64,000 bases of DNA from Kordia sp964351775 (GTDB taxonomy: Bacteria; Bacteroidota; Bacteroidia; Flavobacteriales; Flavobacteriaceae), in NCBI GenBank assembly GCA_964351775.1, contig CAYGPQ010000004.1, positions 1 through 64,000 on the forward strand, given 5' to 3'. Position 1 is the first letter of the stretch; the number at the start of each line of letters is the position of its first letter. The translations under genes and the position numbers were made by a program. The notes under the pieces were generated by a model that was not told the DNA's origin, searched no databases, and saw nothing but the letters and a program-made list of their open reading frames with translations. This document shows, in pieces, positions 56,877 to 64,000 of this stretch.

Positions 56877-57784
56877 AATAATGTTTGTGTTGTTTTCTTT
56901 TTAATTTTAAACCAAAAAAATAAAGCAGTGATTAACCAAAGTGTTGTCCAGATAAAATCATTTATAGGACGATTTAAAGAAGATGCTGTAAAAGCTGTAT
57001 TTGAAACATCCGCACTGATATTGAGCGCACCATGAAATAGGACAGCTATCCAAATGATGTTTTTTCTATTCATGGCAATTCCGAAAACGATAGAAAAAAG
57101 TGTGCATAGTAATGGCATTAAGATCAAACCGCCAATCATTGGATATTCGGGATAATTATGACCTAGTAAAATTGCTGGTAAATGCCATAATCCCCAAATA
57201 ATACCAATGGCTATAAACCCTTTTAAGTTATTATTGGGCGCCCATTTTTGCTGTAAATAACCACGCCAGCCATATTCTTCACCAAAGGCAAATAGCAAAC
57301 TATACAACAATACTCCAATGAAGTAGGAGAGTGCATAGTTTCCAATAAACGCATACCAAGGCTGCGGAGCTGCACCAAAAATCATGGCGACGCCTTTAAC
57401 GCTAATATTGCCATTTTGCATGGAAATAAAACCTTCTTTAAGTTCAGCCGCATTAAAAAGTAGTGTGAGAACTAGCGTTGAAAGTTCTATTAAAAGTGGG
57501 ATAAAAGCCGCAAATACTAACCATTTCCAGTCTTTTAACGGATTCCAAAAAACTCCTTTAAAGAGTCCTTCTTTATAATACAAACGCATGATGATTGCCG
57601 CTATTGCTGGAATCCACATGAGCAATAATGTCCAAGAAGAATCACTTGAATCGTCATTGATAATAAAATAATAGGGAATACTGGAAAGCAGTATGACTAA
57701 CACACAAAATTGCCAACCTTTTTTGTGTAAATTGAAATTTGATTTCATAAAAAGATGATTGATGAATGAAGGTTCAAATGTCAA
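56873..57784 (-). CDS. CPBP-family intramembrane metalloprotease
   Basis: A protein of about 290-303 residues with eight membrane helices and the CPBP (Abi) motifs: 'LLFAFGEEYGWRGYLQQKW' (EExxxR), 'IGIIWGLWHLPAIL' (FxxxH-type) and 'IWIAVLFHGALNIS' (HxxxN). Family members are membrane-embedded glutamic/metal proteases related to Rce1, involved in peptide processing or bacteriocin self-immunity. Start at 57784; an alternative ATG at 57748 (MKSNFNLHKKG) is equally good. First gene of the operon with the ankyrin protein. Confidence 0.88.
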   Translation of the reverse strand: MTFEPSFINHLFMKSNFNLHKKGWQFCVLVILLSSIPYYFIINDDSSDSSWTLLLMWIPAIAAIIMRLYYKEGLFKGVFWNPLKDWKWLVFAAFIPLLIELSTLVLTLLFNAAELKEGFISMQNGNISVKGVAMIFGAAPQPWYAFIGNYALSYFIGVLLYSLLFAFGEEYGWRGYLQQKWAPNNNLKGFIAIGIIWGLWHLPAILLGHNYPEYPMIGGLILMPLLCTLFSIVFGIAMNRKNIIWIAVLFHGALNISADVSNTAFTASSLNRPINDFIWTTLWLITALFFWFKIKKKTTQTLL

Positions 57785-57842
57785 ATCATTTCTATGAAAA
57801 TGGGCAAAAAAGCCACTTAATTTCGTTAAAATTAATTATTAT

Positions 57843-58895
57843 TTACAGATTATTTTCTTTCCGAAATTTGGAAGGCGTTGTGTTTGTGAACTTTGCAAAT
57901 GCTTTGTAAAACGTAACTTTATTGTTAAATCCGGCTTCTTCTGCAATCGCTTCAATTTTGTAATGTTGGAATTTTTTGTCTTTAAGTAATTTTTTGGCAA
58001 AAGTAATGCGATGTTTGTTTACATAATCATTGAAATTTTCGTGAAAATGTTCTGAAAATGTTCGGGAAATGTATTGTGATTTTGTTTGTAGTTTTTCTGC
58101 TAAATCGTCAACTGACAAATTGTTTTGTAGGTAACTTTTTTCTTCCGAAAATAATTTTTCAAGCTGTTGCTGAATCGTTTTCATTTCGTGAATACTCAAA
58201 CTTGAAGTTTGATATTTTGCTTTGATTGTTTTAAAGAATTTCGGATCACGATATAATACAAAGGCAATTGTAAACACGAAAATATTTGAAAATAAATAAT
58301 ACCATTTAAAATCGAGCCAGCTATTTGCAAAAAGCGTGAATAATGAAATGACAATGTTAGCAGCAATAAAAATTAAGCCAATTCCCGAAAGGTAAAAGAA
58401 AACATTTGTACTAAGTTTTGTTTTGTGTTTTCTAACAAAAAAAATTAGAAATATAGCATAAGCTAATTGATGCAATGCCCGAAAATAGTTAGCTGGCATA
58501 ATACGTTCCATAAAAAAAATCATGTCGTTTGACAGTTCTATTTTGCGTTCAAATGATTCAAATGTATAATCGATCAACATTAAATTTATAAGGATTAAAG
58601 GAATTAAATGCAAGGCGTCTTTAAGGTGTAATTTTATCTCTGGTTTTATAGTGGCTCTAAAATGAAGCCATAATAATGGACCATACAAAACACCAACAGA
58701 ATGATAGAAAAAACCTAAAATTTCTGGAACAGCATATTTAAGTGCTGTAGTTCCATAGATAAAATAACAAATTTCTACACTGAACAATAGTGCATAAATA
58801 GCTAATGATCTATTTTTTAATTCATTTTGGTAGAAAAATAATCCGCCAGCAGTAAATATTGTAAATAAAGCCTGAATGAAAAGTGCTAAATACAA
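57843..58895 (-). CDS. AraC-family transcriptional regulator with N-terminal membrane domain
   Basis: A 350-residue regulator. The first about 225 residues hold six to seven membrane helices ('LFIQALFTIFTAGGLFFYQNEL', 'LLFSVEICYFIYGTTAL', 'LIPLILINLMLIDYTF' and others), followed by a linker. The C-terminal AraC helix-turn-helix pair (about 250-350) includes 'LSVDDLAEKLQTKSQYISRTFSEHFHENFNDYVNKHRI' and 'HYKIEAIAEEAGFNNKVTFYKAFAKFTNTTPSKFRK'. A membrane-bound one-component sensor regulator, common in flavobacteria. It is divergent from the lipoprotein gene at 59003, a possible target. Confidence 0.88.
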   Translation of the reverse strand: MYLALFIQALFTIFTAGGLFFYQNELKNRSLAIYALLFSVEICYFIYGTTALKYAVPEILGFFYHSVGVLYGPLLWLHFRATIKPEIKLHLKDALHLIPLILINLMLIDYTFESFERKIELSNDMIFFMERIMPANYFRALHQLAYAIFLIFFVRKHKTKLSTNVFFYLSGIGLIFIAANIVISLFTLFANSWLDFKWYYLFSNIFVFTIAFVLYRDPKFFKTIKAKYQTSSLSIHEMKTIQQQLEKLFSEEKSYLQNNLSVDDLAEKLQTKSQYISRTFSEHFHENFNDYVNKHRITFAKKLLKDKKFQHYKIEAIAEEAGFNNKVTFYKAFAKFTNTTPSKFRKENNL

Positions 58896-59002
58896 AGTTG
58901 AATTTTTTATGGTTTAAATTTACTATTTTGATTTTGAATTTTTCGACTAAGAATACTAAAAAAATCAATATCTTGGATCACTTCAAAAAATCATCATCAT
59001 AT

Positions 59003-59890
59003 ATGAAAACAAAATTACTAGCTTTTATTTGTGCAATTTTCTTAATTGTTGCTTGTGGCAACGATCAAAAGAAAACAGCATCCCCTACAGAAAACTCAGA
59101 AACTCCAAAAGTGGATATGCCAAAACCTATAACAGTAGAAGATAAAATTGCTGGAATTAAAGAAAATTATGCTAAAGTAGAAGATCAAATAAAATCATTA
59201 GAAAAGAAAACAGCAACCATAGATGAAGGTGGTTGGCATGCAGAATTAGAAGGTTATTTTATGGATCATAAACCAGTGAAAATTAGTAAGTCAGAAGTAA
59301 GTGGTCATTGGTTTGGCAAAACTTCGTATTATTTTGACAATGGAAAGTTGTTTTTTGTATTTCAGCAAGAATCCGGCGAAGCTTCTTTACACGGACCGTA
59401 TACGGACAAAGAAGTTCGCATCTATATTTATGATAATGTGCTAATTAGAGTTTTAGAAAAAGAAAAAACGGTTGCTGATATTGAAGATATGGAATTGTCA
59501 AAAGTTAAAAATATTGACGTAACCGAGCAATGGAAAACAAAAACGAATGTTGTTTCAACCTATATAAAAGTTGCGCAAGAGAGTAGTGCAAAGCTTTTGG
59601 CAAACAAAAAAGTAGGCTTAGACAATGGACGTTGGATTAGTAAGGACGATGCAAATTCTGGAATTGAAATCAAAGATGGAAAATTTATCATGTTTTATAA
59701 AGGTTCAGAAATAAGTCCAAATGATAGCTACAATTACGAATTAACAGAACATGAAGGTGTTGAATATTTAACATTAGCAAATACTGCTGGAGACGAACTA
59801 AAATATGCCATCTTAGAATATGCTGAAGACATTTTTATTCTGAGCTATTTGGCACGCGGAAACACACTTACATATACCAAAGAGAAGTAG
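59003..59890 (+). CDS. lipoprotein of unknown function
   Basis: A 295-residue lipoprotein: signal 'KLLAFICAIFLIVACGN' with the lipobox VAC. It is then a low-complexity/coiled segment ('EDKIAGIKENYAKVEDQIKSLEKKTATI') and a beta-rich domain ('GGWHAELEGYFMDHKPVKISKSEVSGHWFGKTSYYFDNGKLFFVFQQ', 'GIEIKDGKFIMFYKGSEI'). I do not recognise a named family. I chose the ATG at 59003; an in-frame ATG at 58883 would start 40 residues before the signal peptide and overlap the divergent AraC gene. Possible target of that AraC regulator. Confidence 0.75.
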   Translation: MKTKLLAFICAIFLIVACGNDQKKTASPTENSETPKVDMPKPITVEDKIAGIKENYAKVEDQIKSLEKKTATIDEGGWHAELEGYFMDHKPVKISKSEVSGHWFGKTSYYFDNGKLFFVFQQESGEASLHGPYTDKEVRIYIYDNVLIRVLEKEKTVADIEDMELSKVKNIDVTEQWKTKTNVVSTYIKVAQESSAKLLANKKVGLDNGRWISKDDANSGIEIKDGKFIMFYKGSEISPNDSYNYELTEHEGVEYLTLANTAGDELKYAILEYAEDIFILSYLARGNTLTYTKEK

Positions 59891-59906
59891 TTTTTAATCT
59901 AACAAT

Positions 59907-59985
59907 CACTGTTGTCCGATAAACGATTCAAGATCGCTGCGCTGTTAGAGTATAGAATAAAGACAGAATCGTAACTATTAGAAAA
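59907..59985 (+). repeat. dispersed intergenic repeat, copy C
   Basis: 79 bp beginning CACTGTTGTCCG, colinear with copy B (53914-53992) and sharing the 'ctgcgctgttagag' and 'tagaataaagac' core with copy A. It fills most of the gap before the gene at 59995. Confidence 0.75.
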
Positions 59986-59994
59986 GCACAAAAT

Positions 59995-60492
59995 ATGGTC
60001 ATCAATTCAGAAGCATTCACACCCAACAAGTTCATCAAAACATTATCCATCATTCATTTTGCATTGCTATTGGGATTGCTGGTATTTGGAGGGTTTACAA
60101 TATTCCAACTAGATAGTGGCATAACGCCAGCATTTGATCCCAGCGATATACTACTTTTGATATATCCTGTGATTGTGATTAGTGTTCTTGTGGCGAGTAA
60201 GCTAATTTTTAAGTATCTGTTGGCTTTCGCAGAAAAGCGAACAGATTTAAAGTCAAAATTGATGAGTTATCAAACGGCACTAATTATAAAATTTGCGTTG
60301 ATAGAAGGTCCTGCAATTTTAGGAATTGTGTTATCAATGATTACGGGAAATACTGCTTATATTGCGATTGCAAGTGTGTTGATTATTTACTTTTTAATGC
60401 AAAAACCTACAGCGAATAAGATTGAAAGCGATCTCAATTTACGTGGAGAACACAGAAATCAGTTTCATCGGTATGATGAGGTTATTGAGTAA
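59995..60492 (+). CDS. small multi-pass membrane protein
   Basis: A 165-residue protein with four to five membrane helices in the first 125 residues ('LSIIHFALLLGLLVFGGFTIF', 'IYPVIVISVLVASKLIFKYLLAF', 'FALIEGPAILGIVLSMITG', 'YIAIASVLIIYFLM') and a short cytoplasmic tail with 'RTDLKSKLMSYQT'. I do not recognise the family. It stands alone between a repeat copy and a convergent kinase gene. The function is unknown. Confidence 0.6.
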   Translation: MVINSEAFTPNKFIKTLSIIHFALLLGLLVFGGFTIFQLDSGITPAFDPSDILLLIYPVIVISVLVASKLIFKYLLAFAEKRTDLKSKLMSYQTALIIKFALIEGPAILGIVLSMITGNTAYIAIASVLIIYFLMQKPTANKIESDLNLRGEHRNQFHRYDEVIE

Positions 60493-60497
60493 TTTTT

Positions 60498-61835
60498 TTA
60501 CACTTCCGAAGTATTGTCAAAGCTCAATGTAAACGTAGTTAAACCATTTTCAGATTTGAAGTAAATAGTTCCGTCGTGCGCTTCTACAATACTTTTGGTT
60601 AAGGTCAATCCAATACCGGAACCATCTTTTCGTGTGGTAAAATACGGAATGAATATGTTGTTTTTTATTTTTTGAGAAATGCCAATTCCATTATCGGAAA
60701 TGGTTACATGTACACGATTTGTATTGGTCGTTATATGAATGCTAATCGTAGGATTTTCAACATCTTTGAGCGCATACATACAATTAGAAATCAGGTTGAT
60801 GATGACTTGTTCCAATTGTTGTTTATCAGCTAATAATTGTACGTTTTCTTCGTGTTGAAAGTTAAGGTTGATTTTATTTTCTTTGAATTCTTGCGCAAAC
60901 AACTCCAACGTATTTCTGATCGTTTCGGAGAAGTCAATCAGTGTTTTTTCCGGCAACGGTAATTCAGATAATTGCCGATACGTACTCACAAAAGTATTCA
61001 AATGTGACGATCGTTTCTTGATAATTTGCAACCCTTTCGATAATTCTTCTAAGGTATCTTCATCAGGTTCATCTTGTAAAAGTGAATCTAAATTTTCAGC
61101 CAAACTGCTAATCGGAGTAATCGTGTTGATGATTTCATGCGACATCACCGTCATTAATTTATACCACGATTCCTTCTCTTTCTTATCAATTAATTGTTGA
61201 ATGGTTTCCATGGTCACCATCAAATATTCGTATTCGTTGGTATAGGTGACGGAAGTTTTTAAGAAAAAAGATTCCAATTGTTCATTTACCGTCAATGAAA
61301 TGGTATGTTTTACACGTTTCCATTGTGGCGCGTCAATGATATCCACTAATGGCGTGATTTTATCTTTTAGCAACGCCCATTTGTAAAACTTCGGAATTTT
61401 GAAGAAATCTACAAAAGCTTTGTTCAGTTGAAACACTTCAATGTGTCCGTTTGTATCTTTTCGGAGTATCAAAACGCCAATAGTCAAACTCTCAATAATA
61501 TTGGTAAATATGACTTGTTCCGAAGTATGTTGCTGACTTTTGAGTCTATATTTTTGTTGTAAATCGGCGGTTTTTGCATGCAGACTAATGGTTCTTTTTT
61601 CTGCAGAAATTGTATTGGAAAAATCATCGTGCAGTAAACAATCAATCGTTTTTTCGACATCTACAAAAAGTTTTTTTAAATAATCAATACACAAAAAAGC
61701 TTGAAAAAGAAGGACAAGTGTAAAACCAAATGCGTTGATGAGAAAACCTTGTTGAAAAAAGTAAAAGATTAAAATAGCGTTGAGCGAAATGAGGAAAATA
61801 CGAATGCTCAGTTGTATGTATACTTTTTTGCCCAT
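60498..61835 (-). CDS. NtrB/NtrY-like sensor histidine kinase
   Basis: A 445-residue membrane kinase: two N-terminal helices ('LISLNAILIFYFFQQGFLI', 'FGFTLVLLFQAFLCIDYL'), a coiled coil, a PAS-like domain (about 95-205), the HisKA box 'MTVMSHEIINTITPISSLA', then HATPase_c with 'NLISNCMYALKDV', 'ISDNGIGIS' and 'GSGIGLTLTKSIVEAHDG'. It likely senses envelope or efflux-related signals and phosphorylates the sigma-54 regulator whose gene overlaps its start by one base. Confidence 0.88.
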   Translation of the reverse strand: MGKKVYIQLSIRIFLISLNAILIFYFFQQGFLINAFGFTLVLLFQAFLCIDYLKKLFVDVEKTIDCLLHDDFSNTISAEKRTISLHAKTADLQQKYRLKSQQHTSEQVIFTNIIESLTIGVLILRKDTNGHIEVFQLNKAFVDFFKIPKFYKWALLKDKITPLVDIIDAPQWKRVKHTISLTVNEQLESFFLKTSVTYTNEYEYLMVTMETIQQLIDKKEKESWYKLMTVMSHEIINTITPISSLAENLDSLLQDEPDEDTLEELSKGLQIIKKRSSHLNTFVSTYRQLSELPLPEKTLIDFSETIRNTLELFAQEFKENKINLNFQHEENVQLLADKQQLEQVIINLISNCMYALKDVENPTISIHITTNTNRVHVTISDNGIGISQKIKNNIFIPYFTTRKDGSGIGLTLTKSIVEAHDGTIYFKSENGLTTFTLSFDNTSEV

Positions 61836-63205
61836 TAGAGTTGGTGTTTTTCTAAGCGTCTGTACAATGCGGCGCGCGTGAGTCCTAAATCTTTGGCTGC
61901 TTTGGAAATATTTCCTTGGTGTTTGTCTAATGCTTGCTGAATCAATATTTTTTCGGTTTCCTCTAAATTAAGCGTTACCGGCGTATTTGTCACTATTTTA
62001 CGGGAAGAAAAATGTAAATCTTCGGGTTCAATACTTGTATTTTCTGTGATAATGACGGCGCGTTCTATCATATGTTCTAATTCGCGAATGTTTCCAGGGA
62101 AATTGTAATTTTTCAATGCTGAAATGGCATTGCTAGAGATCGATGAAAGCTGTTTTCGATACCGTTGATTCAACTTTTTCAGGAAATGAGTTGCCAACAC
62201 TTCTACATCTTCTTTGCGTTCACGCAATGGCGGTAATTGCAATTCAATGGTATTAATTCTGAATAATAAATCTTGTCGAAAGGTTTGATCATTCACCATT
62301 TCATGAATGGGTGCATTCGTGGCACAAATAATTCTGGTATCAATACTGCGTTCAGTTCCTTCGCCCAAACGCGTGACTTTTCTATTTTGAATTACCGTGA
62401 GTAATTTTGACTGCAAATGCAGTGATAAGTTGCCAATTTCATCCAAAAAAATCGTTCCGCCTGCGGCTAATTCAAAACGTCCGAGCGTATCTTTTTGCGC
62501 ATCTGTAAACGCACCTTTGGCATATCCGAACAATTCACTTTCAAATAAATTTTCGTTCAACGCGCCTAAATCCACATGAATAAACGGATGATTTTTACGA
62601 TTGGACTGCAAATGAATTTCTTTCGCAAAGACATACTTTCCGGTTCCGTTTTCACCTAAAATCAAGACATTTGCGTCTGTTGGTGCTACTTTTTGCACCA
62701 AATTGATCGCTTTTTTCATCGCTGCCGAATTTCCAATAATATGTTCGGTTTGCTGATGAAAATCTTTATCGAGCTGTTCTTGAACCGTTTCTAGCTGTGT
62801 TGTTTTACGTTTCGATCGTGCCAATTCTACACCGGCATTTACAATGCTATACAATTTTTCGGTGTTCCAAGGTTTCAAGATAAAATCGGTGGCGCCTTGC
62901 TTGATGGCTTCTACCGCTAAATGCACACTTCCAAAAGCAGTCATGAGAATTACTGTTGTTTCCGGACTGATTTCTTTGATGCGTTGCAACCAATACAAAC
63001 CTTCTTTTCCGTCTTCAAAACCAATGCGGTAATTCATATCGAGCAGCACCACATCAAAGGTTTGTTCCGTGAGGTGATTGCCAATCTTTTTAGGATTATT
63101 TGTCGTGATGATTTCTGTGAAATATTTCTTTAAGCTAATACGTGCTGAAAATAAAATATCGTCGTCGTCGTCAACAATTAATATGGAAGCTTCTTTCTTT
63201 CTCAT
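61835..63205 (-). CDS. NtrC-family sigma-54-dependent response regulator
   Basis: A 456-residue activator: receiver domain with Asp56 in 'VVLLDMNYR', an AAA+ domain with Walker A 'GENGTGKYVFAKEIH', the sigma-54 contact loop GAFTDA (a common GAFTGA variant), Walker B 'GGTIFLDEIGNL', the R-finger region, and a C-terminal FIS helix-turn-helix 'NISKAAKDLGLTRAALYRRL'. I chose the ATG at 63205, which starts directly before the receiver domain; the in-frame ATG at 63262 adds residues overlapping the putative upstream activator sites. It is divergent from the efflux adaptor behind a sigma-54 promoter, the probable target. Confidence 0.9.
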   Translation of the reverse strand: MRKKEASILIVDDDDDILFSARISLKKYFTEIITTNNPKKIGNHLTEQTFDVVLLDMNYRIGFEDGKEGLYWLQRIKEISPETTVILMTAFGSVHLAVEAIKQGATDFILKPWNTEKLYSIVNAGVELARSKRKTTQLETVQEQLDKDFHQQTEHIIGNSAAMKKAINLVQKVAPTDANVLILGENGTGKYVFAKEIHLQSNRKNHPFIHVDLGALNENLFESELFGYAKGAFTDAQKDTLGRFELAAGGTIFLDEIGNLSLHLQSKLLTVIQNRKVTRLGEGTERSIDTRIICATNAPIHEMVNDQTFRQDLLFRINTIELQLPPLRERKEDVEVLATHFLKKLNQRYRKQLSSISSNAISALKNYNFPGNIRELEHMIERAVIITENTSIEPEDLHFSSRKIVTNTPVTLNLEETEKILIQQALDKHQGNISKAAKDLGLTRAALYRRLEKHQL

Positions 63206-63233
63206 GGTACATAGATAGTCAGATGTTTGATAA

Positions 63234-63261
63234 TGAACAAAAAAATGTTCGAAAATGAACA
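63234..63261. promoter_or_regulatory. putative upstream activator sites for the NtrC-type regulator
   Basis: The palindrome TGTTC-N6-GAACA lies at 63246-63261 with an extra TGAACA half-site at 63234-63239. This is about 65-90 bp upstream of the sigma-54 promoter and next to the regulator gene, the usual position of an enhancer. Confidence 0.5.
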
Positions 63262-63324
63262 CTTTAAAAATCGAATTAAATCATAAAATATTGATTATCA
63301 GTATTTTGAATATTTATTATTTCA

Positions 63325-63339
63325 TGGCACAAGAATGGC
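63325..63339 (+). promoter_or_regulatory. sigma-54 (-24/-12) promoter of the efflux adaptor operon
   Basis: TGGCAC at 63325-63330, five bases, then TGGC at 63336-63339, giving the required GG-N10-GC spacing of -24/-12 promoters (consensus TGGCAC-N5-TTGC, one mismatch). It lies 32 bp before the adaptor ATG at 63371. Confidence 0.7.
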
Positions 63340-63370
63340 GTTCTACTTAACAGACAAAATAAGTAAAACG

Positions 63371-64000
63371 ATGGATAAGCAATTACAACCTAAAAATAAA
63401 AAAACAAAACGCATGCTACTTTGGGGAATTCCGGCAGTACTTTTAGTGGGAGTTATTTTTATGAATGCTACTCGAAAAAAGCAAGTAAATTTAAACAAAG
63501 AAACCATTTCAATCAAAGAAGTAATTAAAGGTGATTTTGAAGATGTATTGTTGTTTAATAGTACCATTGAACCTAAAACTTCGGTGTTTATCAATGTCAT
63601 TCAAGGCGGATCGGTTTCGGAAGTATTTGTAGAAAGTGGTCAAATTGTAAAAAAAGGAACGCCTTTATTGCGCGTGTACAATCCGAATGCAGAATTGAAT
63701 TATTTGACGCAAGAAACGGCGATCGTAGAACAAATTAATAATTTGAGGAACATTCGCGTGAGCATCAAAAATCAACAACTAAATTTAGACGAACAATTAT
63801 TAAATATTGACAACGCGTATAAAAATGCGGAACGTCAGTATGCAATTGATAAGCGTTTGCATCAAAAAGAAATCATTGCGAAGAATACATTTTTAACCTC
63901 GGAGCAGGAATATAAGTTTCAAAAAGAACGCAACGAAGTCATCAAAACAAAAGTGTCTAACGAAAAAAGAGATCGGAATGTCCAATTTGCAGGGATCAAT
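63371..64000 (+). CDS. HlyD/MacA-like periplasmic efflux adaptor, 3'-truncated by the window edge
   Basis: The reading frame from the ATG at 63371 (MDKQLQPKNKKTKRML) is open to the window end, about 210 codons. It has an N-terminal membrane anchor ('MLLWGIPAVLLVGVIFMN', about 15-32), a lipoyl-like half-motif ('TIEPKTSVFINVIQGGSVSEVFVESGQIVKKGTPLLRVYNP', the biotinyl-lipoyl hairpin) and the start of a long coiled coil ('ETAIVEQINNLRNIRVSIKNQQLNLDEQLLNIDNAYKNAERQ'). This is a membrane-fusion protein for an ABC- or RND-type export system. The next genes, outside the window, probably encode the pump. It is driven by the sigma-54 promoter at 63325. Confidence 0.82.
   Translation, partial: MDKQLQPKNKKTKRMLLWGIPAVLLVGVIFMNATRKKQVNLNKETISIKEVIKGDFEDVLLFNSTIEPKTSVFINVIQGGSVSEVFVESGQIVKKGTPLLRVYNPNAELNYLTQETAIVEQINNLRNIRVSIKNQQLNLDEQLLNIDNAYKNAERQYAIDKRLHQKEIIAKNTFLTSEQEYKFQKERNEVIKTKVSNEKRDRNVQFAGIN

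Noticed and set aside
63343..63600. Minus-strand 85-codon frame at the right end
   Set aside because: It is a shadow of the plus-strand efflux adaptor (63371 onward), whose anchor and lipoyl motif are clear, and it would cross the sigma-54 promoter.
1..64000. CRISPR array, rRNA operon, riboswitch or replication origin
   Set aside because: No regularly spaced direct repeats other than the heptamer array, no rRNA sequence, no recognisable riboswitch core and no dnaA-box cluster were seen by reading; a covariance-model scan would be decisive.

Overview
The window comes from a low-GC member of the Bacteroidota, most likely a marine Flavobacteriaceae close to Kordia (the genus is my inference). 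The evidence is: TAnnTTTG -7 promoter boxes with almost no Shine-Dalgarno signals; methylmalonyl-CoA mutase as separate MutA and MutB subunits beside udk and an FtsB-like gene; an HYC_CC_PP/CusA/TolC/CusB metal operon; DUF3822-rsmD; and orphan RiPP precursors with a 'KKxNLKxLSLNKKxIS' leader. The left edge cuts an IS982 insertion sequence. The right edge cuts an efflux adaptor gene.

Layout. 1-4.5 kb holds the IS982 transposase, a lone DUF5677-like gene with nested inverted repeats upstream, and a coupled pair of ATP-cone/nuclease and beta-CASP metallo-hydrolase genes. 4.8-20.3 kb is a stress block: five tandem-domain universal stress proteins (one frameshifted), a hibernation factor, an eRF1-like small protein, a PAS histidine kinase with a receiver-Crp/Fnr fusion regulator, a P1B-4 metal ATPase, a PNPOx-like/DinB-like/membrane-protein operon and a divergent mlaEFD / L,D-transpeptidase pair. 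21.4-27.7 kb holds a RiPP precursor, a glycosidase-like protein, an M28 peptidase lipoprotein and small membrane proteins. 27.7-36.3 kb is a copper/heavy-metal CusABC-type efflux operon. 36.4-39.6 kb has two RiPP precursors and a multi-PAS kinase with a lone receiver. 39.8-48.7 kb is housekeeping and envelope (rsmD, DUF3822, RecD-like helicase, kdsB, a kdnB-like dehydrogenase, acyltransferase). 48.7-53.8 kb is mutB, mutA, FtsB-like and udk. 54.2-54.7 kb is a tRNA-Pro locus invaded by a GIY-YIG nuclease gene. 54.9-60.5 kb has lipoproteins, an ankyrin protein, a CPBP protease and an AraC regulator. 60.5-64 kb is an NtrB/NtrC-type pair facing a sigma-54 promoter and an efflux adaptor.

The most interesting system is the stress block. 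Eight promoters in it carry a palindrome TGAT-N4-ATCA centred exactly 29.5 bp upstream of a TAnnTTTG-like -7 box. That places the palindrome at about -41.5, the class II activator position used by CRP/FNR. The block also encodes a regulator with a Crp/Fnr helix-turn-helix fused to a receiver domain, next to a PAS kinase. I infer a phosphorelay-driven, FNR-box regulon that couples universal stress proteins, ribosome hibernation, metal export and outer-membrane lipid transport, analogous in content to dormancy or hypoxia regulons elsewhere.

The second notable locus is the GIY-YIG gene lying between a degenerate tRNA-Pro copy, studded with three related small hairpins, and an intact tRNA-Pro gene.
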